From the NCBI RefSeq assembly GCF_001886185.1, contig NZ_JXLA01000003.1:112142-176141 (forward strand): a DNA stretch of 64,000 nucleotides, given 5' to 3'. Source of the DNA: Enterococcus raffinosus. GTDB lineage: Bacteria > Bacillota > Bacilli > Lactobacillales > Enterococcaceae. The notes beneath the pieces are model-generated. The model had not been told where the DNA came from. It did not search any database and saw only the letters and a list, made by a program, of their open reading frames with translations. Positions 43,700-52,345 of the stretch are shown piece by piece. Every line of letters begins with the position of its first letter. The stretch's first letter is position 1. The position numbers were made by a program, and so were the translations under genes.

Positions 43700-44056
43700 A
43701 CTCTCACTCCCTGTACTCATAATCCTCAAAATAGAGCAATCAGCCAAACTGATTCAACAACCTGCAGCTTAACTTTTGCTTCAATGGATTTCTCCCACCC
43801 AGTATACACCAATAATCGGAGAAAACGATCAAAAAAAAGAAGTTCCTTGATAAATTCGACAAAAAATAACTGATTTATAAAACGGATGCGGCGAATACAC
43901 GTGACATTGTAATCGGATTCATCTATAATTAAAACAACAATATCTACTATATCGCCTTGTTTTTAATAGAGATGTTTGTAATTGAGCAAGAAAACTATAA
44001 CTTTTTAGTATGAAATTAAGAGCACAGAACTTATTTTACGAAATGGAGGGCATCGT
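43700..44056 (+). other. intergenic region with promoter for the next gene
   Basis: Non-coding. A promoter is visible: GTGACA (43901-43906), 17-bp spacer, TATAAT (43924-43929), giving a leader of about 120 bases before ATG 44057. No riboswitch structure recognised in that leader. Confidence 0.6.
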
Positions 44057-44317
44057 ATGGAAAAAAGAAAAGAACAGACCAGTACAGATTTGGCTTTGGC
44101 CACAGCGGGTATTTTCAGCTTGATTCTTTTTAGCATCTTAATGCTCGCACGTGTCGTGGAGCATCGCGAGGTCATGGATCTGTTTAGTCTCTTTACAGGT
44201 GCTGCCTCTGCCTTCTGTTACGGAAAGTTCCTATGGATGAAGCAAAAAAGTTGGTTAACATTATCGGTCATTCTTCTCATCTGTTGTCTTTTCTTCTTTG
44301 TTCGCTATTTATTTTAA
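44057..44317 (+). CDS. small membrane protein, unknown (86 aa)
   Basis: Starts ATG behind ATGGAGGGC. A charged N-terminus (MEKRKEQTST) is followed by three hydrophobic segments (about 11-31, 40-56 and 64-84). No family recognised. A single gene with its own promoter and terminator. Confidence 0.6.
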   Translation: MEKRKEQTSTDLALATAGIFSLILFSILMLARVVEHREVMDLFSLFTGAASAFCYGKFLWMKQKSWLTLSVILLICCLFFFVRYLF

Positions 44318-44324
44318 CTCTTCC

Positions 44325-44352
44325 CTGCCGATAATTTATCGGCAGTTTTTTT
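44325..44352 (+). terminator. terminator
   Basis: CTGCCGATAA pairs with TTATCGGCAG, followed by T7. Confidence 0.9.
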
Positions 44353-44417
44353 CTGTCTGAAAGTTTGCTACTATTTATATAGAGTTATTCAGTGCATTTA
44401 TTAATAAGGAGGCAACT

Positions 44418-45152
44418 ATGTCTGATTTTGCGATACTCGTGGACTATCTAACGACCATCCCGGAAAATCCAACTTTTCAATCTGATACATTATTGATTGC
44501 TGGAAACAGCTTACCTCAATTGATTATTTCCGCTGCACAATTTTGCCAGAGGGAAAATGCTGTAAAGCGTGTCATTTTTGTTGGAGGAATTGGTCATGGC
44601 ACAGAACCTCTGATCACCAATTGCAAGAAATTTTATCCGGCGCTTGTTCGACCAGAATGGGATCAGCTTTCAGAGGCAGAAATTACCCAAGAGATATTTC
44701 TGCAGTTTTGTTCGCGCAAGCTTACTTTTCTATTAGAAAGAAAATCCACCAATACTGGGGAAAATGCCCGTTTTTCTTACGAGCTTTTTAATAAGGATAC
44801 ACCAAAAAACTTTTGGTTAGTTCAGGATCCCATGGTCCAAAAACGCAGCCATGTCACCTTCAGCAAAGAATGGCAATTGCCTCTATCAGCAATCCAGCCG
44901 CTCTTTTTTGAACAACCAAAGCTGATTGATTTTGATACACGCCCACATTTTAAAAATTCTGTAATGGATGACTGGTGGGCACCTGATTATTTCTTATCTC
45001 TCGTTGTTGGTGAAATTCGTCGATTGAATGATGATTCCGAAGGCTATGGACCAAAAGGCGCAAATTTCATTCCTCATGTAGAGGTTCCTGAGAACGTATT
45101 GGACAGCTATCGCCGTTGTCGAAAATATTTGGAGAATATCGAACGGAAATAA
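44418..45152 (+). CDS. YdcF/DUF218-family protein
   Basis: 244 residues. DUF218/YdcF features: Rossmann-like start LLIAGNSLPQLIISAAQFC, VKRVIFVGGIGHGT and the conserved LERKSTNTGENARFS segment. E. coli YdcF binds S-adenosylmethionine; other members sit in envelope genes. This one has no membrane span, so it is cytoplasmic. Function is not established. Start ATG follows AAGGAGG. Confidence 0.78.
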   Translation: MSDFAILVDYLTTIPENPTFQSDTLLIAGNSLPQLIISAAQFCQRENAVKRVIFVGGIGHGTEPLITNCKKFYPALVRPEWDQLSEAEITQEIFLQFCSRKLTFLLERKSTNTGENARFSYELFNKDTPKNFWLVQDPMVQKRSHVTFSKEWQLPLSAIQPLFFEQPKLIDFDTRPHFKNSVMDDWWAPDYFLSLVVGEIRRLNDDSEGYGPKGANFIPHVEVPENVLDSYRRCRKYLENIERK

Positions 45153-45174
45153 CCCTTCCTTTTTCTATTTATAA

Positions 45175-45212
45175 AAAGATCGTACTCATCTAACAGAGTA
45201 CGATCTTTCTTT
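45175..45212. terminator. bidirectional terminator
   Basis: AAAGATCGTACTC pairs perfectly with GAGTACGATCTTT. It ends the YdcF-type gene and, on the other strand, the unknown gene whose restored stop is at 45211. Confidence 0.85.
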
Positions 45213-45602
45213 ATTCCTTACTTTTATTTTGCATCTCCTTTTCGCTGTAAAAGTGATCAGATAGTTTGGACTCTTCCTAATCCTCAGATCACCAAATTTT
45301 TTATTTTTAACATGTTCAGGCTCTTCGTATTCCGTCACAAACCGAATCAACCCGTCCTTTGCGCGAATGACGATAATAGCAACTGTCGTCATTCGATTTT
45401 GCCATTTACGTGCCTGCAAACTTAAAAAATTTGCTTCAGGCTGGCCATTAAGACGTAGATTGATCTTTTCTACTTCATGAAAAAGGTCATAAACCGAGTG
45501 TAAAAACTGCGGTTTCCTCTTTTCTTCAGCATGCTTAAATTTTCCTCTTTTTTTCTTTTCGATCGTGACCCATTGTTCTGAGGCTTCTGAGGTCATTCCC
45601 AT
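45186..45602 (-). CDS. unknown protein, probably frameshifted near its 3' end
   Basis: The open frame codes for 138 residues (start MGMTSEASEQWVTIEKKK behind GGAGGGATGG). The body has a basic N-terminus, a helix (FLHSVYDLFHEVEKINLRL) and beta strands. From about 45258-45265 on, this frame turns into an odd Arg/Lys/Cys tail that runs through the terminator stem. Shifting by one base there gives DHFYSEKEMQNKSKE with a TAA at 45211-45213, right before the terminator, which looks more natural. So a one-base deletion or a base-calling error is likely. No family recognised. Confidence 0.55.
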   Translation of the reverse strand: MGMTSEASEQWVTIEKKKRGKFKHAEEKRKPQFLHSVYDLFHEVEKINLRLNGQPEANFLSLQARKWQNRMTTVAIIVIRAKDGLIRFVTEYEEPEHVKNKKFGDLRIRKSPNYLITFTAKRRCKIKVRNKERSYSVR

Positions 45603-45747
45603 GGCCCATCCCTCCTGCTGTGCACTAACAAATTTTGCCTTTCACCTTAATTAGATTATAGCTGGAGTTTGCTGTTTATCCTGAGACAATCTTTATTTCG
45701 TATAACTATTCTTTTTCAAAAGTTTAAATTTATTGGTTTTTTTCCAG

Positions 45748-45779
45748 AAAAAAAGGCTGCAATCAACTTTGCAGCCTTT
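45748..45779 (-). terminator. terminator
   Basis: Minus strand AAAGGCTGCAA pairs with TTGCAGCCTTT, followed by T7. Confidence 0.85.
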
Positions 45780-45791
45780 CATCTATTCTTT

Positions 45792-46046
45792 TTATTCGAT
45801 CACAGTACCTACAAAGCCCGCTACCTTATCAAACAGATCTCCGAAGAAACCAGAAACACTTTGCCACAATCCGCCAAAATTAGGATTCGCAATAAAATTT
45901 TGAACCTGAGAGATCACTTGGTCCTTATACACATAAATGATGAAGAGCAAAAACAAGACGCCGGCGATACGCCATAATACAGAACCAACCTTCACGACAA
46001 AGAAAACCAATAATGCGATAAACGCAAGAGCGATTAATTGATCCAT
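45792..46046 (-). CDS. small membrane protein, unknown (84 aa)
   Basis: Two N-terminal membrane spans (about 3-20 and 24-40) followed by an amphipathic, Phe/Gly-rich tail (NPNFGGLWQSVSGFFGDLFDKVAGF). ATG 46046 lies eight bases after AGGAGG; an in-frame TTG six bases earlier is less likely. The architecture recalls small stress-related membrane proteins, without a firm family. Confidence 0.65.
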   Translation of the reverse strand: MDQLIALAFIALLVFFVVKVGSVLWRIAGVLFLLFIIYVYKDQVISQVQNFIANPNFGGLWQSVSGFFGDLFDKVAGFVGTVIE

Positions 46047-46380
46047 CTTCAAATCCTCCTTTACTAACTATCTATATACTTCAACCATCAATTGTCTTTA
46101 CGATCAACTTATAGGTATAGTATGCCTCTTTTCTTACTATTTGGCATGGGTCGAAAGTCTGATATCTGATCATAAAATTCAAGAAAAAAGAATTCTAAGA
46201 ATTTTGTAATCGTTTTCTTTGCTGCTGTATCGCTCTTTTTAGTATTAAGAAAAAGAAAACGACTCTTATTTCTTTGTATTTTAACAGAAACTTTCTCATA
46301 AACTCTAAGCGTATTTACGCTATATTAAAAATTATTCTCGTTACTATGGAAGCAAATAAACCGTTGAAGGAGTCGTATTT
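46047..46380. other. intergenic region with cre-like site and inverted repeat
   Basis: TGTAATCGTTTTCT (46205-46218) matches the cre consensus at 13 of 14 positions and may bring CcpA control to the aspartate decarboxylase gene. It overlaps an 11-bp inverted repeat, TCGTTTTCTTT (46210-46220) and AAAGAAAACGA (46252-46262). No gene seen here. Confidence 0.5.
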
Positions 46381-47976
46381 GTGTCTACAATTACTGAACA
46401 AGCCTTAGAAGAATTAAGTCCCTTTGAATTAAGTCTCTTTTTGGAACAAAAGATCCACGAAAATAAAAAGGTTACCAACCTTTTGAACGCTGGACGAGGA
46501 AACCCTAACTGGACCGCTCCTACTCCGCGGGAAGCTTTCTTTTTGCTTGGTCAATTCGCTACGCAAGAAACGTTATATGGCACAGGGGAATTGACTGCGG
46601 GAATGATCCAATCTGATACAGGTCGCGGACAACGCTTCGTTGATTTTTTAGCAGCACATCCAGGTAAAGGCGCCGATTTTTTAAAAAAAATCTGGTTTTC
46701 TGACAATAATTATCTTGGAATGCCAAAAGACGCCTGGTTGACTGATATGCTGGACCACATTATCGGGGACAATTATCCAAACCCCGTTCGTTGCTTAACT
46801 GCCTGCGAAGGACCTATTAAAGCTTATTTGAATCAGGAATTATTTTCCGACAGCAGCATACCTTTCGATATTTTCGCTGTTGAAGGCGGAACTGCGGGGA
46901 TCTGCTATATTTTTGACACCCTATTAAATAACTTCTTATTGAATCGTGGCGATAAGATCGCTTTGATGCTGCCGACATTCGCGCCTTATTTAGAAATTCC
47001 AGAGTTACCAAAGTATTCCTTTGATATCGTCAAGGTTCAAGCAAAACAAACAATGATTGACGGAAAAATGACGTACCAATATCCAGACGAAGAAATCAAT
47101 AAATTGCGAGATGCTGATATTAAAGCTGTTTTCGTCGTCAATCCAAGCAACCCGACAGCAAACGCACTAGCACAACCAACCATTGATTTACTAAAAGATG
47201 TTGTTGCAACAGATAATCCTGAGTTAATGATTTTGACAGATGATGTTTACGGTACATTTGTTCCAGTCTTTACTTCTCTATTTTCCGAACTTCCTTACAA
47301 TACCGCCTGCATCTATTCTTATTCGAAATATTTTGGTGCTACCGGCTGGCGTGTAGGAACGATTGCTGTAGCTAAGCACAATCTTTTTGACGAATTGATC
47401 GCAAATCTACCGCAAGAAAATATTGAGCTGCTAAATGAACGATATGCATCATTGACTGCTGACCCAACGACAATCACCTTTATTGATCGAATCGTGGCAG
47501 ACAGTCGTGACGTGGCATTGAACCATGCCTCTGGCCTTTCTGCACCGCAGCAGGTCATGATGGTGATGTTCAGCTTGTATAGCCTACTAGACGAAGGAAA
47601 AGCCTATAAAGCTGAAGTCATGGATATTTGCCGCCAGCGGGAAAAATTACTATTCCATACTTTAGGTCTACAAGAACCATTAGAAGACTTAGATACTGCT
47701 TATTATTGCGAGATCAATTACGAAGAGTGGACCCGTAAACGATACGGCAACGCCTTCGCAGATTATTTGAAAAATAAATGGACCGTTACAAAGGTTCTAA
47801 CCTCTTTAGCAGAAAAAGAACAATTGATGCTATTAAAAGCCAATGCTTTCGGCAGCAGTGAGTGGGCCGTGCGGGTTTCCTTAGCAAACTTAGCCACTAA
47901 TCAGTACCCAGAAGTTGGCAAACGAATCATTCGTTTGACGGATGAGATTCGTGATCAATGGATGAAAACAAAATAA
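46381..47976 (+). CDS. aspD: aspartate 4-decarboxylase
   Basis: 531-residue PLP enzyme that converts L-aspartate to L-alanine and CO2. Its length and N-terminal part (FELSLFLEQKIHENKK, LLNAGRGNPNW) are typical for aspartate 4-decarboxylases rather than ordinary aminotransferases. The PLP-binding Lys is residue 316 in YSYSKYFGATGWRVG; also VVNPSNPTANA and TDDVYGTF. Normally it works with the aspartate/alanine exchanger AspT to gain proton motive force; no aspT is adjacent. GTG start follows GAAGGAGTCG. A pyridoxine kinase gene follows 150 bp later. Confidence 0.9.
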   Translation: MSTITEQALEELSPFELSLFLEQKIHENKKVTNLLNAGRGNPNWTAPTPREAFFLLGQFATQETLYGTGELTAGMIQSDTGRGQRFVDFLAAHPGKGADFLKKIWFSDNNYLGMPKDAWLTDMLDHIIGDNYPNPVRCLTACEGPIKAYLNQELFSDSSIPFDIFAVEGGTAGICYIFDTLLNNFLLNRGDKIALMLPTFAPYLEIPELPKYSFDIVKVQAKQTMIDGKMTYQYPDEEINKLRDADIKAVFVVNPSNPTANALAQPTIDLLKDVVATDNPELMILTDDVYGTFVPVFTSLFSELPYNTACIYSYSKYFGATGWRVGTIAVAKHNLFDELIANLPQENIELLNERYASLTADPTTITFIDRIVADSRDVALNHASGLSAPQQVMMVMFSLYSLLDEGKAYKAEVMDICRQREKLLFHTLGLQEPLEDLDTAYYCEINYEEWTRKRYGNAFADYLKNKWTVTKVLTSLAEKEQLMLLKANAFGSSEWAVRVSLANLATNQYPEVGKRIIRLTDEIRDQWMKTK

Positions 47977-47984
47977 CTACCTTT

Positions 47985-48016
47985 AACCTTGAGCCTAGCT
48001 CAAGGTTTTTTCTTTT
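47985..48016 (+). terminator. terminator after aspD
   Basis: AACCTTGAGC pairs with GCTCAAGGTT, followed by T6. Confidence 0.85.
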
Positions 48017-48047
48017 TCTTCTGCTAGTGGTACACTTTATTATGTAA

Positions 48048-48078
48048 ATTGGCTGAGGGAAAACAAAGCCAATTGGCT
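48048..48078 (+). promoter_or_regulatory. repeat cluster upstream of the pyridoxine kinase gene
   Basis: ATTGGCT occurs at 48048-48054 and 48072-48078 (24-bp phase) with the inverted copy AGCCAAT at 48067-48073, so two mutually exclusive stems are possible. It may be an operator or an RNA switch for vitamin B6 uptake genes. Confidence 0.35.
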
Positions 48079-48134
48079 GTTTTCAGCTGAGAAGTAAAAA
48101 GCTATCCTATAAAAAACAAATGGAGCGTTTCTAT

Positions 48135-48953
48135 ATGAAAAAAGTTGCAACCATCGCCGGCTCTGATGCTACAGGCGGAGGCGGTTTAGAAGCCGATCTA
48201 AAAACCTTTGAAGAATTTGGTACCTTTGGTTTGGCGGCGATCACTTCGATTGTTACCTTGGAACCAGAAACTGGGGCGCATCATTTACGCACCCTTCCAT
48301 TAGAGCTGATTCAAGAACAAATCGCCTCTATCTTTGCGGGACCGATTGACGCGATCAAGACTGGCCTGCTGCCCTCGCAGGAAATCATAGGTCTTGTTAG
48401 TGAGATTCTTCCGAAAGATATTCCACTGATCGTTGATCCCGTTATTGGCGGCAAAGGAACCCAAGACTTTATTAAAACTGACCAAGTTCAAGCATTACGG
48501 GAAAATTTATTGCCCCAAGCACTAATCACAACCCCTAATTTACGAGAGGCCGGTATTTTATCCGAATTAGGAGAGCTCACTTCAGAAGAACAAATGAAGA
48601 AAGCGGCAAAAAAAATTGCTTTGCTTGGGGTCAAGCATGTCGTAATCAAAGGTGGTGCACGTTTGGCTTCGAAAGAAACCTTAGACTTGCACTATGATGG
48701 CAGAAATTTCCAGCGCTATCCCCATGCTGTGATTGACACACCGTTTAATCATGGTGCCGGCTGTACTTTTGCCGCAGCCATCACTGCAGCAATCGCAAAA
48801 AACTATCCCGTTGAGGCTGCCATCAAGCAAGCGATTGATTTTGTACAGGCCGCGATCACAATGGGTGAACAAATCAATCCATATGTAGGACATGTATGGC
48901 ATGGCGCCTACACCCACGGAGAAAAACGATTGGAGTATTCAGATGAACAGTGA
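48135..48953 (+). CDS. pdxK: pyridoxine/hydroxymethylpyrimidine kinase family
   Basis: 272-residue ribokinase-fold kinase of the ThiD/PdxK group in Gram-positives: VATIAGSDATGGGGLEADLKT at the start, VDPVIGGKGTQDF in the middle, and the anion hole with catalytic Asp/Cys region DTPFNHGAGCTFAAAI. It phosphorylates pyridoxal/pyridoxine or HMP. Because it overlaps an ECF S-component gene and follows a PLP-enzyme gene, B6 salvage is the likelier role. ATG 48135 has TGGAGCG upstream; an ATG at 48120 is in frame but covers that site. Confidence 0.82.
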   Translation: MKKVATIAGSDATGGGGLEADLKTFEEFGTFGLAAITSIVTLEPETGAHHLRTLPLELIQEQIASIFAGPIDAIKTGLLPSQEIIGLVSEILPKDIPLIVDPVIGGKGTQDFIKTDQVQALRENLLPQALITTPNLREAGILSELGELTSEEQMKKAAKKIALLGVKHVVIKGGARLASKETLDLHYDGRNFQRYPHAVIDTPFNHGAGCTFAAAITAAIAKNYPVEAAIKQAIDFVQAAITMGEQINPYVGHVWHGAYTHGEKRLEYSDEQ

Positions 48954-49491
48954 TAAACGAATTCAAAACTTAGTCTTGGTCGCGCTCTTTGCGGCACTTA
49001 CCTTGATGGGAACCATGATCAAGATTCCTTTGCCGACTGGCGCCTTCATTCATTTCGGCAACTCAGTGGTGCTTTTAGCTGTCCTATTAGTCGGCTATTG
49101 GCAAGGCGCTTTAGCTGGCGGGATCGGTTTTTTTGTCTTTGATATTTTAAATGGCTTCGCCGCGGAGGCCCCTTACTTCTTAGTAGAAAGCTTTGTAGTA
49201 GGCGCCGCAGCTTATGTTGCCTTTTCTATTTTCAAACGCAAACCTACCCGCATTTGGCAGGTTATCATTATCGGGATTTGCGCCGGTATTGCGAAATTCG
49301 TCATGTCGGTCATTAAAGCAACAGTGATGGCAATGATCGCTGGGGCACAGCTGAAGCCTGCCTTCTTCGCTGCATTAGCCACTATGCCCGCTACTGTCAT
49401 AAATATTTTTTCAACGATTCTAATCGTAAGTCTCGTCTACTTCCCATTAAGACGGGCCATGCAGTTGATTTTTCATAATCAACCTGTCTAA
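48943..49491 (+). CDS. ECF transporter S component, probably for a B6 vitamer
   Basis: 182 residues with six membrane spans. The N-terminus NLVLVALFAALTLMGTMIKIPLPTG and FVFDILNG loop are typical for ECF S components. These need the shared EcfA/A'/T module encoded elsewhere. The ATG overlaps the end of the kinase gene by eleven bases, so the two are coupled; substrate (pyridoxine or HMP) is inferred from that. GGAG precedes the start. Confidence 0.85.
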   Translation: MNSDKRIQNLVLVALFAALTLMGTMIKIPLPTGAFIHFGNSVVLLAVLLVGYWQGALAGGIGFFVFDILNGFAAEAPYFLVESFVVGAAAYVAFSIFKRKPTRIWQVIIIGICAGIAKFVMSVIKATVMAMIAGAQLKPAFFAALATMPATVINIFSTILIVSLVYFPLRRAMQLIFHNQPV

Positions 49492-49524
49492 TTTATGCTA
49501 TAATAGATGTCCTTGGCAGGGGCG

Positions 49525-49586
49525 AAAGCTAAAAATACGACCTGAAATTTTCAATAATTTCAGGTCGTATTTTTAGCTTTTTTGTA
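49525..49586. terminator. 25-bp perfect inverted repeat, bidirectional terminator
   Basis: Arms 49525-49549 and 49556-49580 are perfectly complementary around TTCAAT; T6 follows at 49578-49583 and A-rich DNA precedes. It lies between convergent genes and is longer than any other terminator here. Confidence 0.75.
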
Positions 49587-49609
49587 TGCAACTGGCTGAA
49601 AAACATATA

Positions 49610-50002
49610 TCAATCGTTACATTTTACAGAATCCTCCTTCATCGAATCCAACTGCTTTTTTGAATCACAGAAAACTTGCCATGTTTTGATTTGCTGCCCT
49701 TTAGTTTCCACCTTCCATGCAGCTGGAAAAGCCCAATGATTCTCAGGTTTTCCTAAATAAGAGCCACTGGCCTTACCGATTATCATCGTAAATCTCTCAT
49801 TCACTGCATAATCATCAATTTCAATTCGGTAGTCTGGAAACCACTCAAAATACCCTTGCCAGCCTAGCTTCATCGCTTCTTTTCCTTCTCGATCACCATA
49901 TGTATCAATGAATTGAAAATCCTCCGCCATCTTCTCAATGATCTGCGGAAGATTTTGCTCGTTGATCGCTGCAATAAATTCCTCAATTACCTTTTGTTCC
50001 AT
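49610..50002 (-). CDS. SnoaL/NTF2-like protein
   Basis: 130 residues of the NTF2-like fold: a start helix (EQKVIEEFIAAINEQNLPQI), AEDFQFIDTYGDREGKEAM and WQGYFEWFPDYRIEIDDY are characteristic for SnoaL-like polyketide-cyclase-type proteins. Ligand and reaction unknown. ATG 50002 lies eight bases after AGGAGG; a GTG two codons earlier is in frame. Divergent from the two-component genes. Confidence 0.75.
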   Translation of the reverse strand: MEQKVIEEFIAAINEQNLPQIIEKMAEDFQFIDTYGDREGKEAMKLGWQGYFEWFPDYRIEIDDYAVNERFTMIIGKASGSYLGKPENHWAFPAAWKVETKGQQIKTWQVFCDSKKQLDSMKEDSVKCND

Positions 50003-50189
50003 GCCCACTTCCTCCTATAACCTTTTATGCTTCTAGTATAGCAAGAAAGGCAACGTACTTTTTGCTGAACCCTTAAACGAATCGTCAATAATCATGATAA
50101 ATATTTCATAAAAAGAGCATTTTTCTCATTTGAATTAGTGTATATTGTAAGTATTCTGTAAAAATTCTTTTCAAAAAAGGAGGATGTTT

Positions 50190-50930
50190 ATGATCTCTAT
50201 CCACATCTGTGAAGATGATCCAACTATATTGACTTTTTTACAGAAAAAAATTACCGATATTTGCATGATCGAGGACTACGATTTCACAGTAGAGACCGTC
50301 ACTACCTCTCCTCAAGAAATAGTAGCCGCACTCTCATCTAATCCTAGACAAGGCATCTATTTTCTAGATGTTGATTTAAAAGATGAAACAATGAATGGGT
50401 TCGAATTAGGAAAACAGATTCGCTCACTGGATACTCGTGGTTTTATCGTATATGTCACGTCTCATTCGGAGCTTTTAACTGAGACATTTAAATATCGGCT
50501 AGAAACGTTGGATTATATCCCCAAAGAAGATGAAAAGCATATGCTGGAAAGAATTGCTTTATGCCTTGCAGATATTAATGAACGCTGCAAAAATGACAAG
50601 CGTGAGAAAAAAGAATTTTTCGCTGTTCAGCGGATGAATGAAACCTCTTATGTCCCGCTGGAGGACATTGTCTATTTTGAAACTTCAACGAAAAAGCACG
50701 TTCTAAATCTCGTGGCAGAAGGAGCCTTTATTGAGTTTTACGGTAAGCTTGCAGATATTCAGGAGCAGCTAGGCGAAGCGTTCGTTCGCACCCATCGCTC
50801 CTATCTAGTTAATCGTTCGTTTATCTCAGGGATAAATAAACAAAAGAAATTGATTCAATTAACAAATGGCAATACTGTTTTGCTTTCACGTACTAAAAAG
50901 AATGAAATTTTAGCGCTTTTGGAAGAGTAA
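50190..50930 (+). CDS. LytTR-family response regulator (AgrA/ComE-like)
   Basis: 246 residues: receiver domain with acidic pocket ICEDDP, phosphorylated Asp in YFLDVDLKDETMNG and Lys in YIPKEDE; C-terminal LytTR DNA-binding domain (about 140-246) with YVPLEDIVYFETSTKKH and FVRTHRSYLVNRSFI. Such regulators bind pairs of 9-bp repeats 12 bp apart; exactly this pattern lies at 52346-52377 before the CPBP gene. ATG 50190 lies seven bases after AGGAGG; the ATG at 50184 is too close to it. The kinase gene starts 9 bp downstream. Confidence 0.9.
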   Translation: MISIHICEDDPTILTFLQKKITDICMIEDYDFTVETVTTSPQEIVAALSSNPRQGIYFLDVDLKDETMNGFELGKQIRSLDTRGFIVYVTSHSELLTETFKYRLETLDYIPKEDEKHMLERIALCLADINERCKNDKREKKEFFAVQRMNETSYVPLEDIVYFETSTKKHVLNLVAEGAFIEFYGKLADIQEQLGEAFVRTHRSYLVNRSFISGINKQKKLIQLTNGNTVLLSRTKKNEILALLEE

Positions 50931-50939
50931 GGGAGGAAT

Positions 50940-52340
50940 ATGCGTATGACTGAATTTTTACTGTTTCTAAAATCACTTCCTTTTCATGCTCCACCTCTAT
51001 TTGTGACAGATCTTATCAGCTTTTTCTTTTTATTAAAAGTATTCAATTTACATGTTGATGGCAGGAAACAGCGGGCGGTCAACCTGTTTACCATAGGCAG
51101 CTTTTCAATCGTCCAATCCGTTTTTGTTTTTCTATTGAGTGACAGCAGCTTAACGTTGTTAGCGCGAATAGTAGTCTTTTCCACCTATTCTGCCTTTTTT
51201 GTTTTTGCTATGTCTCTATTGATTCATTTAAACGCTAAACATTTTCCACTGTATAAAATCACGATGCTCTCTATTTTGATTTTGCATCTGAACATTCTGG
51301 TAGAAATGATTTCGGGCTTTTTCCTGCTTTTAATTGTCTTGATTGCGAATCGCGCCGACATTCTACCAATCAGCAATGCGTTTGCTCCACTATTTTTTTA
51401 TCTATTTGACGCCCTTCTTCTTTTAGGGGCTTTCGCTATTTTGTTGCGTACTCGTTTTTCTAATTACCTGAATGAAATTTTTGAGCAACGCTCACTATGT
51501 ATCAAGCTTTGCTGGGTGGCGGCGGTGATTCAAATTGCTTCTTACTCTCTTCTGCATGCTATGAAAAATACGCTGTATTGGAGTCTTGCGATTTCTGGCA
51601 TTATCGTGATCAGCTTCCTACTTTGTCTGTTTTTAATCGCGGTTTACTCAAAAAATTTAAGTAAAACATTGGAGCTTAAACAATCTCGTCTATTGCTTTT
51701 GCAGCAGCAAGCCTATATGAAGCAGTTAGAAGCCATTCAAAATGAGTTGCGGGCGATTCAGCATGATCATAAAAACCTTATCACCGGACTTTACCTCCAC
51801 GCAAAAGATGGTGATACTAAGGAAATTCAGCGCTATATTGAGAAATTCTTGTTAAATATGGATGAAGGAATCCAAGAGCAAATGAAATGGAGCAATCAAT
51901 TAACCAGCATCGCTTCCCCAGAACTCAAGGGACTGCTGCTTTCTAAAATGCTTTTAGCACAGCAACACGATGTTTTCTTTAACTTGGAAGTCGCTACAAC
52001 GGTAGAAGAGATCAAAATGGCCACCAATGATTTTATTCGTTGCATGGGTATTCTGCTGGACAACGCAGTGGAAGCGGCCCAATGTGAAGACGAAAACCGC
52101 CGAGTGGACATTCTTTTTTACAAAGAAGAGGACAAATTGACCCTTGTGGTGAAGAATCCTTGCCAAGAAAAGGTCAATCTCGCCAAAATTAGGAATCGTG
52201 GTGTCTCCACGAAAGGAAGCGGCCGCGGTTTAGGCCTGTCCATTTATCAAGAGGTTGTTCAAAAATACAGCAATATCTTAAGTGAGACGAAGCAGCAAAA
52301 TGGTGAGTTTATCCAGGAGCTAGCGATATTTGACTCTTAA
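50940..52340 (+). CDS. GHKL-type sensor histidine kinase (AgrC-like)
   Basis: 466 residues: six to seven membrane spans (about 1-235), a coiled linker (SKTLELKQSRLLLLQQQ), the HPK10-type His in AIQHDHKNLITGLYLHA, an N-box CMGILLDNAVEAAQ and a glycine box GVSTKGSGRGLGLSIY. This is the usual sensor for secreted peptide signals. No obvious pre-peptide gene or AgrB-type protease is next to it. Either ATG 50940 or 50946 can serve, both near GGGAGG. Confidence 0.88.
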   Translation: MRMTEFLLFLKSLPFHAPPLFVTDLISFFFLLKVFNLHVDGRKQRAVNLFTIGSFSIVQSVFVFLLSDSSLTLLARIVVFSTYSAFFVFAMSLLIHLNAKHFPLYKITMLSILILHLNILVEMISGFFLLLIVLIANRADILPISNAFAPLFFYLFDALLLLGAFAILLRTRFSNYLNEIFEQRSLCIKLCWVAAVIQIASYSLLHAMKNTLYWSLAISGIIVISFLLCLFLIAVYSKNLSKTLELKQSRLLLLQQQAYMKQLEAIQNELRAIQHDHKNLITGLYLHAKDGDTKEIQRYIEKFLLNMDEGIQEQMKWSNQLTSIASPELKGLLLSKMLLAQQHDVFFNLEVATTVEEIKMATNDFIRCMGILLDNAVEAAQCEDENRRVDILFYKEEDKLTLVVKNPCQEKVNLAKIRNRGVSTKGSGRGLGLSIYQEVVQKYSNILSETKQQNGEFIQELAIFDS

Positions 52341-52345
52341 TTACC

